DNA of 64,000 nucleotides from Lichenostomus cassidix (GCA_008360975.2 CM039211.1:1382038-1446037); one strand, 5' to 3'; positions 10,811 through 25,400 are shown, counted from the stretch's first letter. Notes: generated by a model not told the origin, from the letters alone. A program made the numbers and translations.

Positions 10811-13800
10811 TTGAAAGAGATATTCCTATTAGAAAAAAAGCTTTTCCCCTCTTTTATCTCAAATCTGTCAAAATTTAGGTGAGAGTAGCCTCCTCAACTG
10901 CCTGATGAAGCCTTGGGACAGAGCTGCCCAACATGTACCTTGCAAAGGATTGCTGACTGAATTCACTCACATTTCCTTTTGGGGAAAGACTGGCCTGACT
11001 TTCAGCAATCAGAGATTCCTGTGCCCAGGAAAGGAGTGGCAACATCTCCATACATGCCCAAGTTTTTGGAAGCCAGAAGTAGTTTAACAGGATGACACTT
11101 GGGACAAACCTGGTGTGTTTCAAGCGTCCAGAAAGCTGCACATGATGTTTCCCAAGAGCAGCCTGGAGCACTGGTACCTGGTCAGCTGTCTTCTTGGTTA
11201 TGGTGGAAAAACATGCAGAAAGACTGCAGAGTAAAGAGTTTGCATCAGGGTACATAAGATCTCTCCCTGTCCCAGTTCTTGGGTCTGCTTTACAATGACT
11301 CAAAAGCTGTGGGTTGCTTGAATGTCCAGCAGCCCAAGAGAGGATGTGACAGAGAGATGTCTCCAGACAGTGATTCTGAGCTTTTCTTGACTCAGTTTCC
11401 TTCTGTTGCTGTGTTATATCCTTTGCATCATCCCACCCCACTCCTGGGTGCTGATATGGACAGCCCCTGGCTGCTGCAGGTGTTTATCACAGCAGTTTTT
11501 CACTGCCCACCCTCCTCCTGCTCTCTGTGTGCTCATCACTTCTCTCCTAAGAAGAAAACCTCCCCACAGGAGGTTTTCTCAGCCATCTGTGACTTCCTTC
11601 TGCACAGTCCATGCAAATGTGGAAGATACCTACCTTGCTTTTGTGTCCCACAGGGTTATGCAGACACACCAAAAGCATGGCCCTGAAGGACAAATATTTA
11701 ATTCCATGGCCAGATGCTCAACAGTGGTCAAGGCCACAGTGTGCTGGAAGCACCTGGAGCAGTAGTTCAAAACGCCACATGGAAAATTTAAATACTGTGA
11801 ATGAAACATTGAAATATTCATATTTAATTTAAGGTAAAGGCTTAGTTAGTAGTGTTGTTTGGGAATGGAGGATGATTTTTAGCCCCAGAATTATGTTGTG
11901 CTAGGTGTGGCATTGTGAGGAAAAGAGGCAAGCTTTTATTGTTGTAAGAAAATTATTGAATGGCACTGCCTAGAGCAGTTTTAAGTGTAGAGTAAAACAG
12001 ACAGCGATGAACATATTAGCTGTGATGTGAATAAGTATTTTTTACTGACGTTCTGGAGAAAAGGAAAATTAACAGCCTGTCACACAGCAGTCAATTCACA
12101 GTGTCAAACCTGTGAGTCAGAGTCATCTCCCATGGAGTAAGCACAGACCTATGACTTCACTCCAGGAATGGGGCACTTGTAGAGGGCAGAAGATATTCAG
12201 GTAGTTGCCACTTTCCAGCATTGGCAGGGAAAAGCTAAAAAATGGCTTGTAAAGAAGGTCCTGCATCTTTTTTAACACATGTATATCCTTTCTTGTGCAG
12301 CCTTATCAATATCCTGTCTCACAGCCTTACTACTCCCTTTTTTTTTTCCTTGGAACTATGTAGGGAATCCACAGGAAGTGAATTAAACAAAAGACATGAG
12401 ATAGTAATGAGATGTTGCTTGGCCTGGTGGATCTTTGGCTGAGATAATCTGAATTCAGTGAAGCTGAACTGGTGATTAGTAAGAGGTGGTGAGACTTGGT
12501 GGCACTGACTTCGCTGGTAGTGCTATTTTCTTTTTTTCTGACAAAAGGCCAGGGAAAAACTGCAGATTAGCAGTTGCTCTTCCATTTCTGCATCCTGCAG
12601 AGGTTCTGCCAACCTTTCCCCTGTTCTCTCACAGTCCTCCCCCCTCATTTCATAGATTGGCATCATAGATTATCTTGGAAAAGAGTGAAGCTTGTGGTAC
12701 TTTCCTTCCACACCTTTCCTGCTCAGTGGGGTTGCCAGTGCAAGAGCAATTGTGAGCTGGGACAAAAACTTTTTGTTTGTTTGTTTGACTAAATTAATCT
12801 TTTCAAGTCATTCACAGAAAAGCTGTCAGCAAAAATGAAGGCTCTTTACATGATGAAGAGGATACACCACACAATTCTGATAATTTTTCAGGAACAGATA
12901 GTTCAGCCCTGGTTAAATATACTTCCCTGGCAAAGCATGTGTAGTATTTATTGAAAACTGATCAACATGCCAAGTTTCAGTTATTAAATATGAGTTTGGG
13001 CTGTTCAAGGATGAAAGAAAGTAATACTTTTTCTTGGCATGTCAGTATATCAGAAACATCCATGCTAAATGTAATCAGACCTGAAACAAAGAGGGGGAGA
13101 AAAATGAGCCTGCAGAAAAAAAGTTAGATTTCCCTGACTTGAAGAAAAAATGCTCTCAGGTTCCAGATTCAAAACGTAGTTCCAAGCTGGTTAACAATTA
13201 AAACCAGTAGAAGCACTAATTCCGTGTGAAAGGTCTGTGCTATTTTTAACTGTGGCATAAATAGACCGGTGTAGGATGTGGTTAGCAAGGCCAGAGCCCT
13301 ATTAAAATGAGGGTATTTATTGGGCAGCTGGAGTGGTGTTTCTTACTGAATCAAAGAGCCTCTTTTCTACTCACACGTTGGTGGTTCCACGTTGAGGTGT
13401 TAGCAACAGAAATAAGGACAGCATGAGCTTTTTTCCCTTGAATAGTCACAGAGCTGCCCAGGCCTGAGAGCAGCTCTGGACACCTGCCCTCTGCTTCATG
13501 TCTTTGTTTTTTCCCAAAACTTTGACATGAATGTGGATCAGCCCCTGCAAGAGGACAGGCAGCCCAGCAGGACCATCCCCAGACCCACCACAGCAGCCAG
13601 AAAGGCAACCCAATGTGCTGCTTTGGCATTTCAGCTGAACTTCTCACTTCCTCGTGTTCACTTGCTGTGCCTTTGTTCGTCTGGAAACGCTGTTTCCAAG
13701 TCCTTTTGTGCCCATTTGTGCATTTAGCTGTGCTCTGATCGTGTGGAAAATGTAGCTCCAAGTGCAGTTTTGTCTCCTGGAAGTCCATGGTAGGCCACAG

Positions 13801-16723
13801 TAGCCACCAAGCAAGACTGCAGGAAGTCTGCTTTGATCCAATTTCTCCACCATTTTTTGTGATTTCTTTGCCTCAAATGTCCTTGAGATGTGGAGGAGCT
13901 GGTTCAGAATTCCTTCAGAAGTCAAACCCACAACCTAAAGGAGCAGGAGTGCAGTGCTGAGGTGGGAAAAGGGTTGTTTTGCTCCCTTAGCTGTGAACCT
14001 TCACAAATGCCAGCCAGACTCAGTTTTTAGTGTTAGTTTGTCCTGCTAGACATGAATGTCCTGCTGTTTGGCACAGCAATGTTCCTGTCTGGTATCGAGT
14101 GAACCATTACTAAAAAAACAAAGAGTAATATTTTGGTGAAAGTGCAGAGTCGATAGTGCTGAGTAATGTATTTGCATACTGGCATATGCTCTATGAAAGT
14201 AAATAAGATTATGTCAAACTCATCTGGAAGAGAGTTAATTTAACATCCTGGCTGAAGTTATGCAACCAGAGGGAGGCGGGGGTGCAGGGGGTGGATGTAA
14301 TAGACTGGCTGATGAAGCCTGGGGGACAAAATGTCCTAGTGGAAATTGTATGTAGCACAAAAGAATGTAACATAAGAACCCAGCAGAAGAGCTCTGATTC
14401 CAGGCTGCTTGTATGCACACACAACTGTTTTTCTGTTACTTTTAGGAAAGCACGGGATGAGGAGAGAAGGAGGGGGAAAAAAAAATTATCTGCAAGGCAT
14501 ATTTGACATCTTCCTTCACGTTGAGGTCTAATTCTTGGTCCTGATTCAGGAAAGGCCCTGCAGGACGCACAGGGTGTGAGCATGGCTCAGTGCATTTGGT
14601 GGAGAGTGGCCAGTCTGTATTCCAAGCTGCACGGCTGAACAAATGCTCAGGTCCTGTTTTCAATAGCTGACAGCCTGCAAAGATGATCTCCTCCCAAACA
14701 CGTCATGGGTTGAGAAGCTGCAGAACTTCAGGGGTGTTTGGACTTGGACCCAACCTTCCCATTTGAGCTTTGATTTTTAACAATTTGTTTCAGGCACTTG
14801 TTTTGAACGACTCCAGATTTTCAGGCAGCTTTGCTCTGGACTCTCCACAGAAGCTTTGTGTAGTTCATATTTCTCTCTCTTTATTATAGGCTTGGAGCTA
14901 ACTTTTCTGTAGAGAAATTAATGTGCTTCTTGCAATAAGCAAAGTTGGAAATGCAGACCGAGCCCTTTGAAAGTTTTTGCATTCAGCATTGCAGATCACA
15001 GCAGACAAAACTCTTTTCCTCCCTGCCGATAGTCTCTAAATTCCATCTGACCCTCAACACCAAGCCCAAACAGTGATTTATTAAAACCTTTTGGAGAACA
15101 ATTTCGTCTCTCAGAAAATGTAAGCATGAGGTTGTCAGGTATATCAAGATTTGTGAGCTGTTAGATCTGTGATACCTGATCACAACATGGTGATGGGAGC
15201 ATTTCTGTGCTGTTTGATTCAGCACTGCATCAACATCCACACACACTCAGGGAAGAAATGTGGAAATGTCTTCAAGCATAATCACAGTGCCAGGATGGAA
15301 AGCTTTAGAACATCATAAATGTCTATAGTAAGAAATATGGGTGGCAAATCTACCTCCAACAGCAATGGGCACAAGAAACTTGATGCTAGGATTACTGATG
15401 TCACTAAATGCTCCTGTATGGTTAATCTGAGAATGTCTTTTGCATATAATTGACACAGGGCTTGGAAGCTTCTCTATCTTTACCCAGGAGCTCTGCAAAG
15501 ACTCGGAGCCTGCTTCTCAAGCTGCAGTGCAAGCTGTGGCTGTGTAACCTTGTCAGGCTGAGGGGAAAAATCAGGGTTATTCTACTTTAGGAGGGCAGGG
15601 ATTTGCACCTTCTTGCTCTGGGTGAGGCAGATTTTGTGAACTCATTGTCACCAGGGGAGACAGATACTTCCACACAGTGCTGTACAGCAATTATTTAATC
15701 CTTTTCACCAGTTCCTCAGGGGGAGCCAGGCCGAAAGGGTCATCATCTAAGGTCAGGTAGAAGGAAAATTAGGCTGGAGATTGTGGGATCCTTGCAAGAC
15801 TGGAGGAGCCACAGGAGGGGCAAAGGCACTCCAGTATCAGGAAATTTAGCTGCAGCAAAGAAAAGTAGCCAAAAGCACTTATCCTCAGCACCCAGCTTTA
15901 AAAGGGATGCTTCAGAGAAAGAAGCAGTGAGGGGTGGTGCTGGGATGGCACATCTGTTGTGCTGTGAAGCCTGGTTCTGACAGTCACCTCTTCCTGGGAG
16001 CAAGTTCTACCTTTTAGGCATGAGTGATGTGCTGCCAGCACCCCAGGAGCACTCCCCTGCATGAAGTCATCTGGCATGTGAAGCTGGAAGCTTGGAGGAA
16101 AGATGGATAAAGAGATGGAGGAAAAATGAGAGAAAATATGATTTGTCCAGGGTCGTTTCACTGAACTTGAAATAGAACTCTCTTGAATCTGGAATGGCCA
16201 CAAAACAGAGAGCTGGTGTCTGTGCTAGGAAGGAGGGAATATGTTGGTGACCACAATAAAGAAAATAACATAAAGCTGCATCTCCTTGAGGAAGGTTTCC
16301 TACTTAAAAATCATCCAGTTTGGACTGCACCAGCACTTGGGATTCAAAGAAAAGCATGTCCTTCAGACTTCTCAGCCCATCCTCTGTCCTGTTGCCCTCT
16401 GTCCTTTGCCTTCTTCACAGGGCAGCCCAGAAATGATGAGAAACAGACCAGCTCTGAATGATGAACTCTCCAGGATTATTACAAGAGAAGGATAAGAAAT
16501 ATGTTCTGCTGGAGTGTAACATTTCTCCCTGCAATCTCTTTGCAAATTCTTGCTCATTTCTGAGAATATCTTGGATAGAGGCTGAAGTTGCTCTTTGATA
16601 AATGTTGCGACCATTTTGATCCTGTCAGAACTAAAAGTCTCTAGCTGGATGTTACCTGTGAAAGTCTTCAAGAAAAAAAGTCTTCAAGAGAACAGGAGTC
16701 CTTTATCAAACTCAAGATACCTC
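10811..16723. other. Intergenic: no gene recognised
   Basis: Ordinary noncoding DNA. The longest open frame (minus, about 10875-11441, roughly 188 codons, GTG-initiated) ends beside the CR1 fragment and has no family resemblance. A short GTTT tract lies near 12772-12787. Small CpG-retaining stretches occur, for example near 13205-13280. No RNA gene was recognised. Confidence 0.6.
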
Positions 16724-16845
16724 TGCAACCTGTGCCAGTGTCTCACCACTCTCACAGTAAAATATTTCTTCCTAATATCAGACCTAAATATGCTCTCTGT
16801 CAATTTGTGTCCATTGCTCTTTGTCCTGTCACTGCAGATCAGTTC
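16724..16845 (-). mobile_element. CR1 LINE internal 3'-region fragment, diverged
   Basis: The plus strand carries the CR1 block GTGCCAGTGTCTCACCACTC, TCACAGTAAAATATTTCTTC, CTAATATCAGACCTAAAT, then TTTGTGTCCATTGCTCTTTG and TCCTGTCACTGCAG, in canonical order for a minus-strand CR1. The terminal octamer tail is absent, so this is an internal piece of an old copy. Confidence 0.8.
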
Positions 16846-17959
16846 TGCCACTACAGTGGCACTTTCCCACGGTGATGTGTCCCCTCTGTCACCCAGTACC
16901 TGCACAAGCCACTTGTGCCTCACTTAGGTAGGCATTTATCTTCCTGAAATCCCTGTGGGGTGAAAAAAACACTTTCCTCTGTGCTCAATCCTTTGGGACA
17001 GGGGCAACAGATCCTTTACGGATGCTTAAGCGTTAATTGCTTTAGGGCTCTTGGGACATCTGAGATGCTCATTAACTAGGATAATTACCAGGGTATTTAC
17101 CAGGGTAAATAAATTTGTCCAGCTTCTGGAAGAAATGAAGCTTAAATCTCCCCAATCTTTCTTTCATTTCCTGAAACAAGGACCAGCCTATCTACTTTTT
17201 TTTTTTTCCCCTTCCTGACACAGCACCATATACACTTTCCTCAGCTGTTTTTTTTTCCTGAGCCAACACCCTTCCTTGGCTGTGCCTGACCATTTCCTAA
17301 TTCTTTCTCTTTCTCTTTCACCTCTTGTTATTATTTTTTTTTTCAATTTTGTTTCACTGTCTCATCCTTTTTTCCCCTATTTTCTCCTTTTAGCGTTTGT
17401 TCTTTTTTTTATTTCCCCTCCACCTTTGTATTGGTCCAGCCCTGATCTCCTCAGGGAAAGCCATGAAATATTCAGTGTGGTTTCATGGACAGATCTGTGC
17501 TGTGCCTCTCTGTCTTTCAAGGGCAAGATTTTCAAATCTAGCTGTAACCCTTTTGAAATCTAGTTTTCAGTGCTGTGGGCAGTGTGTTGGTGTGGCAAAC
17601 CACAGGTCATTTATGAGGACTCTCTTAGGAAGACCCTGAAGGACATCCTCACTATCAGGCATGTGTTTAAATCATGTTCCTAAATACATTCTGATGGAGA
17701 AGGCCACTTTCCCCACACAAGGAGAAGGATCCTTAAGCTTTACACTTGCACCATGTGTGGCGGATCTGTAGAATCAGGCAAAGGTTTAAAGGCTGGAAAA
17801 GACTGTTCTGATAATCTTGAGAGATGTCTGGAATGCCAGAGGTCAAAGAGCCCCCGCTTCTCCTTTTAACAGCCAGTGGAGACACAGTTAACTTTATTGT
17901 GGCTGCTATCTTATCACCACCAAATAAAATGCTCCCCGACTGCTGCACGTCTGCAATTA

Positions 17960-18060
17960 TCTGCCTGACACATTAATAATATTTTTGCAATGTCATGCTC
18001 GTTGTCGTCATGGCATTCATTTACAGGCTTAATTTCAGTAATTAATTGTGCAGTCGTGTT
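17960..18060. promoter_or_regulatory. Candidate conserved noncoding element
   Basis: AT-rich sequence with CpGs retained in an otherwise CpG-poor background, and homeodomain-type cores (TTAATAAT, AGTAATTAATTG). This compositional pattern is typical of vertebrate developmental enhancers. No alignment could be run, so the call rests on appearance only. Confidence 0.22.
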
Positions 18061-21000
18061 TACTGCAGCCCTGTGCATCTGCTGGTGGGAGAGGAGTGCA
18101 GATGACCAAGTCTTCTGCTCTAGACAATGATCCTTCTGTTGCAAGGGGAGAAACAGAGGCACAGGGCAGTGGGATGATCAGGGAAGGGGAGAGGCACTGT
18201 ATTCTCAGCTGGACCAGTGCTGTGACATCAGAGGCAGCATGCCTTAGTTTTATGGAACTCTTGAAGAGGTTCAATAATTAAAAGAAAGCGGTGGTTTCTT
18301 TTGCCATTGCTCACATAGTCTTAGTTTTCGTGTTGCTCTGCTCTGTCTAGTATTTTCTACAAGGTGATGGATCCTGCTTCCAGGTCTCCTGTTTCTTTTG
18401 ACTTCTCTTTATCTAAATTCTCCTTCATTCTTTACACTTTTTTTTTTTAATCGCACAAATCAGAAGTTTCAGATTGAAAGCCTTGTTTTTAATCTGTGCA
18501 TCATTATTGATCACTGAAACAGATAATCAAGCTTCTGTGCTGGAAAAGCTCATTCACTCGGGGTACTTCATAATTTTCCTACTAAAGAAAAAAATCACCT
18601 GCAATCTTCATGGAAACTCCTTCGGTGAGGTTTGCATGAAGCCAAAATCATCTTGCAAGCACCACCCTCACTCTCATTGCCAGCATCTCTCATTCCTGCT
18701 GCCCTCCAAGCACAGCTGAAGACCCCAGACACCAGGGAAGAGGAAACCCCTGAGCTGTTCCTGGGTCCTGGAGGCAGAGACAGAAATGAAAAGTAGCTTT
18801 GTGCCATATTCTGAATTATACATCCCCAAGAGCAAGTGCCGTAGGGAACAACTTTTCCTCCTGCCAAGATGTGGGAGGGATGCTTTCCCTTTTGTTCCCC
18901 ATCTGTAGCAGGGCTGACTGTGCAAGGTCACCTGAAAGGAAGCCAGAGGATTTGCCCCTTGGTTGTGTTGTAGGTTATTTGCCTCTTCAGCTGGCAGCTC
19001 TGGGCTTCCAAGAAGAATTTTCAGCCTTTTGCATGGTTCTAGTTTACTCCACGCTTTCTTGGGGCAGCATCTCCATTTCTGCTTACAAATTTTCCAGGGG
19101 CAGCACTGACGTATTTAAAAAAATTGCAGGAAAAATGTCTCTGAGGAAGCTCTGGCAGCAGAGACGTGAGGGTGTGAGTTGGCACCACATTCTCCACCTG
19201 AAGAGATGCCAGTCCCTGGTGTTTTGGTGTGCCCAGTCCTTGTCTGGGATACTTACCAGGCAGCACAAACTTGCTGAAGTGTGAACTTGCCCTCCTCGTG
19301 CCAGTGAGGAGGGCTGGCTGGTCTGATTGCTCTTGGCTCTCACAGACATCCAGATGCCATGGCGTGCTTGGCAAAAGGCTGTGTGCTCTCCTTCCACAGG
19401 GCAGTGACACACAGTCCTCTCTGGTGAGTTACCGAGCCCTGTTGTGATGGTTTATTATGTCTAGTGGTGAGTAAGCTTCAAACTGCTTGGAAGTTCAGTG
19501 AATCACTTGAACCCTTTTGGTGCAAAATGATTCCTGGACCAGATTTCTGAGCCCTCACAAAAGCCTTGAGTGGGAGAAGGAGGCAAAATGGAAAATATGC
19601 CATGAGTGCAGAGGTGGCTTTCTAAAGCTTCTGCTGAATGCAGGGTCCTGCAATGCTGTGTGGTGGTCAAACATCCAGAAATGTATTCTTCTCGCCTCAA
19701 AATGCAGGTCAGCAGGGAAAAACAAGCAAGGGATTGTAAGGATGGTTGTGGTGCACTGAGTCTGAGCCTCACTCAGGCTGGAAGATCACCCCATTGCAGT
19801 CCAGCCTGTATCTTGTTTAACTTGTGGGGACGTAGCAACACCTTAAAATTAACTTAGTGGAGAAGATGGCACTGTGCACTAATTGCACCAAGTATTTTAT
19901 ACGGGGATAGAATTAGCTCTGACCAACGGCAAATATCTGTATGCCACGTTAAGGTAAAAATGGAAACCCAGAACTCTTTTGAGGAAGAAATTTGGGTGAG
20001 GTCCGTTCATTTATTACACTGAAGTCTCTGGTCCTGGGCCAGTTTGGCCCTGAAATGAGTTTGGCCCCGATTAAACTCTCACGTTTTGCTTCAGTGAGAT
20101 GTACAGATATACTTTGCAAAGCACATGCATGTGTCATTCCCTGGAAATTGTTAGGCACATACACTTAATTAGACCTATACACCTTCGGATTATTTGTTGT
20201 AATGATTAAATCCTTACTAATGACTCTGATAATTAATGGGTAGCCTAAAAATTGCTATTTCCCCACGTCTTAAAATAAAACAGCGATGTTTTGAAATTAA
20301 ATTCTTGAGTAGGAGGTGAATGTCAAAATACATGTTTAGTTACATGTGGTGAGGCTGGCGAGATACATTTCCAGAAGCAGGGATCTAAAATTAGGTCTTA
20401 AAGACACAGTTAGAAAGCTAAATAAACAACAAGGTTTTTCTAAGGCTGAGCACCCATTAGCTGCCAGGCAGGAGCACCAAAGAGAAATTTGAACACTTCT
20501 ATGATCACTGAAAGACAGCACCAAGCTCCGCTGATTTCCCAGCAAGGGTTTAGGTCTGAATATCCACAGCCAGGTACCCTTGGGCCTCTGAGTGCTGACA
20601 CGGCTCTCCTGAAAGTGTGGAGCCAGCATGATGAGCAGAGGAGGCACAGGGAGACTGGAAGTTGGATGCATTTATGATGGGGAAACATGTGTTTCTGCTT
20701 CCAGTTTTAAAATCCTCATGCATTCAGATTTATTCCACGAGTTTATGGCGCCCTTAGAGATTCCCGTTTGCTTTCACATGGAGAGTTGGCTGTGGCTGGT
20801 GATGCTATCAGGAAGGAGGATGTTGTCTCAGCGCTGCACCACTCTTTGGAGCAGTACCCACTGGTGGCTGGGGAGCCTGGGCCAGGAGCAGGGGATGAAG
20901 CTGTGGTTTTCATGCACGCTCCACTTTCCCACCGAAGCACAAACGCGCCGACACGTACGCCTATTCCTTCTTGCTCACACGGCAATCTCCCCCCTGCCTG

Positions 21001-21921
21001 CCAAGCCCAGCGCCTCAGCTCCCCAGAGAAGGGTGGGATACTGATGCAAGAGGCTGCATTAGATGGCTGCTCCCCTCCCTTGAACCAGAGTCTGATGACA
21101 TGTCTGCTGAAATGCGTCAGAGGGCTGGGGAGAGAAAGCGAGAGTGACAGAGAGGCAAGTCTGGGTGGAGGGACTTGGTTTTAATTAAAACGAGTAAAGC
21201 CGTGTTTTCCAAGCCCCAGATTGCAGCCGAGTCTAGCAGTAGCTGCTGAGCAAAAGTGGATTTTCAGGTGGCTTGGTTGTTTTCCAAGGGATTCTCTGCT
21301 GTGGGAAAGCTGTGATGCCAGGACGTGTTTGGCTGGGGATTGGAGGGTGCTCAGGCTGGAGAGACCCCTGGAGGGGCCTGAGGTGGGACTAGGCAGTGAA
21401 ACTAGCTGACAGCCCCAAAACATTTCAGCTGCAGAGCAGAAATGGCATTTTCCTGGCTGGGAATGTGGTTTTTTTCACTCCCTTTGGTCAAAAGGGCAAG
21501 AACACAATTCTGTTCTGTAGTCTTCACCAGGCCCTGGGAATGTCCTTGTCCTGCCACTAGCCATGTGGCAGCACGCTTGACTTCCCCACGTGTCTCTAGT
21601 CCCACCCAACTCATCTCTAGTAGACACTCCAAGCTGCACAAAGCCAAAAACTTTCTGTTTGTGCATTTTTTGTGGTGTGTAGCATCATTCTTGTCAGAGC
21701 CCTCAAGCACCATCATGGTGAGAGCTACAAGAGAGAAGCAGAGGAGATGTCACAGAGTCCCCCTCGGTCTCCAGCAGCTTTCCCCTCTCCCTCCACCCTG
21801 TCCCCAGCAGTGACCTGTTCCTCTTGCATGGGAGAAGAGAGCTGGGGCTTCAGAGGGCTGCCTAACCTAACCTCAGTATCCAAAGCTTAGGAAAACACCG
21901 GAATTTTGTCCAAGAACCCTT

Positions 21922-22470
21922 TTATTTAGAAGTGGGGTTCAGGTTTGAGACAGTGGTCCTCTTCTTGGGTGTGCCTGTGTTGTCCTTGCTGAGATACTTT
22001 GTCTCTGCTGTCATTCTGGACTTGCTGGGGATGGACATTGCTTTATGAGTCATGATCCTCATTGTGCTGTATAGCTCTCTGGAAGAGAGCTCTAAATCCA
22101 TGGACTCACAGTACTCCAATTCATCCACACGGGGAAAAAACCCCTCAGATACCTCTGGAAAAAATACAAACAAAGCTTGGGAGCTTTCTGGCATTATTTT
22201 CTGAGCATGCCTCAGGAGGAATGAAGACAAAACCACTTCAGAACTCTCTTTTTCAGGATGGTGTCTGGAGGTCTCTGAGTCCCGTAGAGTTATGGCAGTG
22301 CCTGATGAGGACCTGAGTTTCTGCATTTGCTTAATGAGAAGCAGCCAGGCAAGAACAGGAGATGAACTGTCACACACTTGTTGCTGCTGCTGAGCACGAT
22401 AACAGGGCTGAAATTCTTCCAACAGACATTGGGTTTTGATGGGAGAAATTAGTGAAGTTAATTTCCTCAA
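21922..22470 (-). other. Unidentified open reading frame, about 182 codons
   Basis: A stop-free minus-strand frame extends from the in-frame TGA near 22520 to a TAA at 21924-21922, about 190 codons or more. No ATG stands near its 5' end; the first in-frame ATG is well inside (KQMQKL). A CAAAGCAG that could act as a splice acceptor lies just upstream of CAGAGGGATGAAG. An AATAAA hexamer overlaps the stop codon. The translation is mixed-composition and Ser-rich with a short Gln run, a basic C-terminus (TPKKRTTVSN), and no domain I recognise. It could be a chance frame, an old retrocopy or a terminal exon. No poly-A tail follows. Confidence 0.2.
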
Positions 22471-25400
22471 GATGTAGCATCTTTTATTTTCTTCATCCCT
22501 CTGTGTCTGCTTTGGTCAGAGATGCAGTAGCAGCGGCACTGTTGAGCAGCCAGGATGGTTATCCATCCATTCCCTGCATCCATGAGGAATCAGTCAGGTC
22601 ACCTGTGGTTTTTCTCTTCGATCTCTGAGCAAGGGACAGGCTGCTCCTGAAGTGTGACCACCCATGGTGCACGTGCCTGGAGCACAGTGACGTTTCCATC
22701 CTGCCAACCATGGTAAAAAATGCTTCCTGCCACCTTCCATGTGAAGAACAAACAAGGATTTGTTTCCTTCTGCTTTGGTGCATGCCTGGCATTTGCCGGG
22801 AAGATTTTAACGCACTGTTTAGATAAGACAGAGAAGCTTCCCTTGAGCCAAGCCAAATCTGCTCTTTCAGACAATAGCAGGGATTTCAGGGAAGTGAGCT
22901 GGTGGTGCAGGTCTGGGGGACTTTCTCAGCTGGAGTCTTTACAGCAAGGAAGAGCTCAAAGTTGCTTTTCCCTCTCAGGTAAAAGTCCATGAGAAAATAG
23001 CTGCAGGATCAGTTGATGTCCCCAGGTGCCACGTCCTGCTGTTCCAAGCTGACCTGTGTGGGTGACCTTTTGTGGTCTGGACTGAGGGATGTCCCCTGGC
23101 CAGGGTGGCCTTGGGCTTCCCAGCTGCGGAAAAGCAGTGTTTTCTCTGTGATTGTGCAAAACAATCACACAGACCTCCCGAGGGGGCTGGGCCTCTTGTT
23201 GGCCTTGTCCCTGCCTTCCCACTCCCTCCTTTCTTTTTGGCAGCTGGACAGCAAGGGAACTCCTTCATTAGCTCACCAATGGCCTGGAGGTAAACTCCCT
23301 GCTGCACAGGAACCAGCACCAGCTCATTACCTACCGCACACAGAGCCTCTCACACGTGAGATTGCCTCTGTGATAGGCACGTGTGCAAGGTAGTTAACAC
23401 CAGAAAATCACTGCTAATCTCCTGGCTAGCTCTTGGTTTGCCTGCTGACATTTTCTTTGGGAGTGTTCTTCTTTTTCCATCTTCTTTTTTTTTCAAAGTA
23501 TCCGCTTTCCACCTGTGTTAGTACAACACACTGCTGTTTGTCTTAGAAAGTCTCTGTGTGCTGCACCTAATTTAGATGCAACTCTTACAGAAATTAAAAA
23601 TTTCTTGGTTTTTTTCCCTAATGATTTTTTGCACCCACCAAGCAGCAGCTTGAAGGTGTACTTTTGAAAGTACAGCTTTGCCAAGCTCACAGGAAGGGTT
23701 TTTCAGGGGTTTGCTTGCTGTTTTCTCTCTCTCTCCAGGTGTTCTGTACTGCCTGTTCTCAGAAATTACATATGGATCTAGATGGATCCTGGCTCTGACT
23801 CACTTCTTGTCTTCCTTTGTCTTCTGTCTATTGCAGATGGACAGGTCAGAGTATTTGCCAAAGTGTCTTGGAATAAGGAGTAATTCCTCATCCTCGCTGA
23901 AAAATACTCACTGGATTAGCTGAGTATTTACCAGGGGAAAACCACCAGGACTAGCAGGTGCCAAAATACAGTGCCAAAATACCCAGGGACTCTTAATCCT
24001 ACACAATTACGTGGTTCATGGGCAGAGGAGGCAGAATACCATTAGCTGAGATGCACAGTACTGGTAGTTCCATGTCTGCAAATCAAGGCTCAGACAGAAA
24101 CAGGGCTGAGCACGACTTGCCCTTTGTACTCATGGCTAGGACTGGTTTAACTAAAAGGCTTTCTGAAATCCACACTGTGTGAAATGACTTGTCCTTTCAT
24201 TTTTAGTGGCTGGACAGGAAAGGATAGTGCTGGACTGTAGTGCTTCCCTGCTCAGTGCTATAAAAAGAAGCCTCACTCACCTATTCGAGAATTTATTCTT
24301 GTGCAAAACTTTATCCTCTATCCCAAACTGTGGTGTTTGAGCTTTCTTAGTGCAACGTGCTTGTGGGGAATTCCACATCATTTGAGACATTTAACACAGT
24401 GAGTACTGCCAGCAACTTTTTTAGAAACATAATTATTTCTTACACGGAGCAGAGGAGAACAGATACTGAAATTCCCCACGAGTTTCTTATTCCTCTCCTG
24501 ACACTGTGTTATGGTGGTGAGTGGCTCCTTAGGGATTGGTGTTGGGACTGGTGCTTTGTGGTGCTTTTTTAACATCTCTGTGGGGAAAACGGACAGTGGG
24601 ATCAAGGCTGGTGATGACCCTGAGCTGTGTGGTCAGCACACAGCAGGGCAGGAATCCTTGACAGACCCTGCAAACCTCAGGAAATTCAGCAAGGCCAAGT
24701 GCAAGGCCAAGTGCAATCCCTGAACAAATGTTATCCTGACTGATTAATTCAGGCTTGCGTGGCCTCTGGGGTTGTGGTAAAAGCTCTTCTTCCACCTGTG
24801 CCTGGGGCACAAACGTGTGAAATCCAGCCCAGTGAATAGGATGAGGGCAGTCATGTTTTGGGTCATACCTTGGAGTCAAAGCCAAAGCAGTTGATTTGTC
24901 CTCAAGTCACCTCGCTGCTGCTGGTTTATTGCTGAAGGCTCACAGCTGAAGTCAAATGCTGAATGGTTGCCAAGGACAGCATGTCATTTTGAATATATGA
25001 AATTATGGAAGAACTGCACTGCAAGCCTGTTCCTGCAGCTCTTCCTTACACAGAACTTGGGAAGTCTCACAGCAGTGAAAACCTTTACCTCTGAGCTTGG
25101 TGGGTAGCATTCACAGCCTGCTGAGTCAGTCTGAATGACTAGAAATGCTGTCAATTTTCTTTGAAGATGAGTTAAAACAGAGCCTTCCAGTGCAAAATGC
25201 TTTGTAAAACTTGTTTTTCTCTTCTGTTGTGAATAAAATGATTTGCTACTGCAGGGCTGTTCTTGAGCATGGCACAGCTATAGCGTTTCATAGAGAATGG
25301 CCTGTCTTTGAGGCAAGAGGGACTATTGTTTCTGAAACTTCCCTCCCCTTAGAAACAAAACAAATTTCATTAGCTAGAATGTTTTGACATCTTATATGGA

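Noticed and set aside
10875..11441. 188-codon minus frame next to a CR1 fragment
   Set aside because: It begins at GTG, has no recognised domain, and lacks conservation evidence. Kept only as a possible transposon or chance frame.
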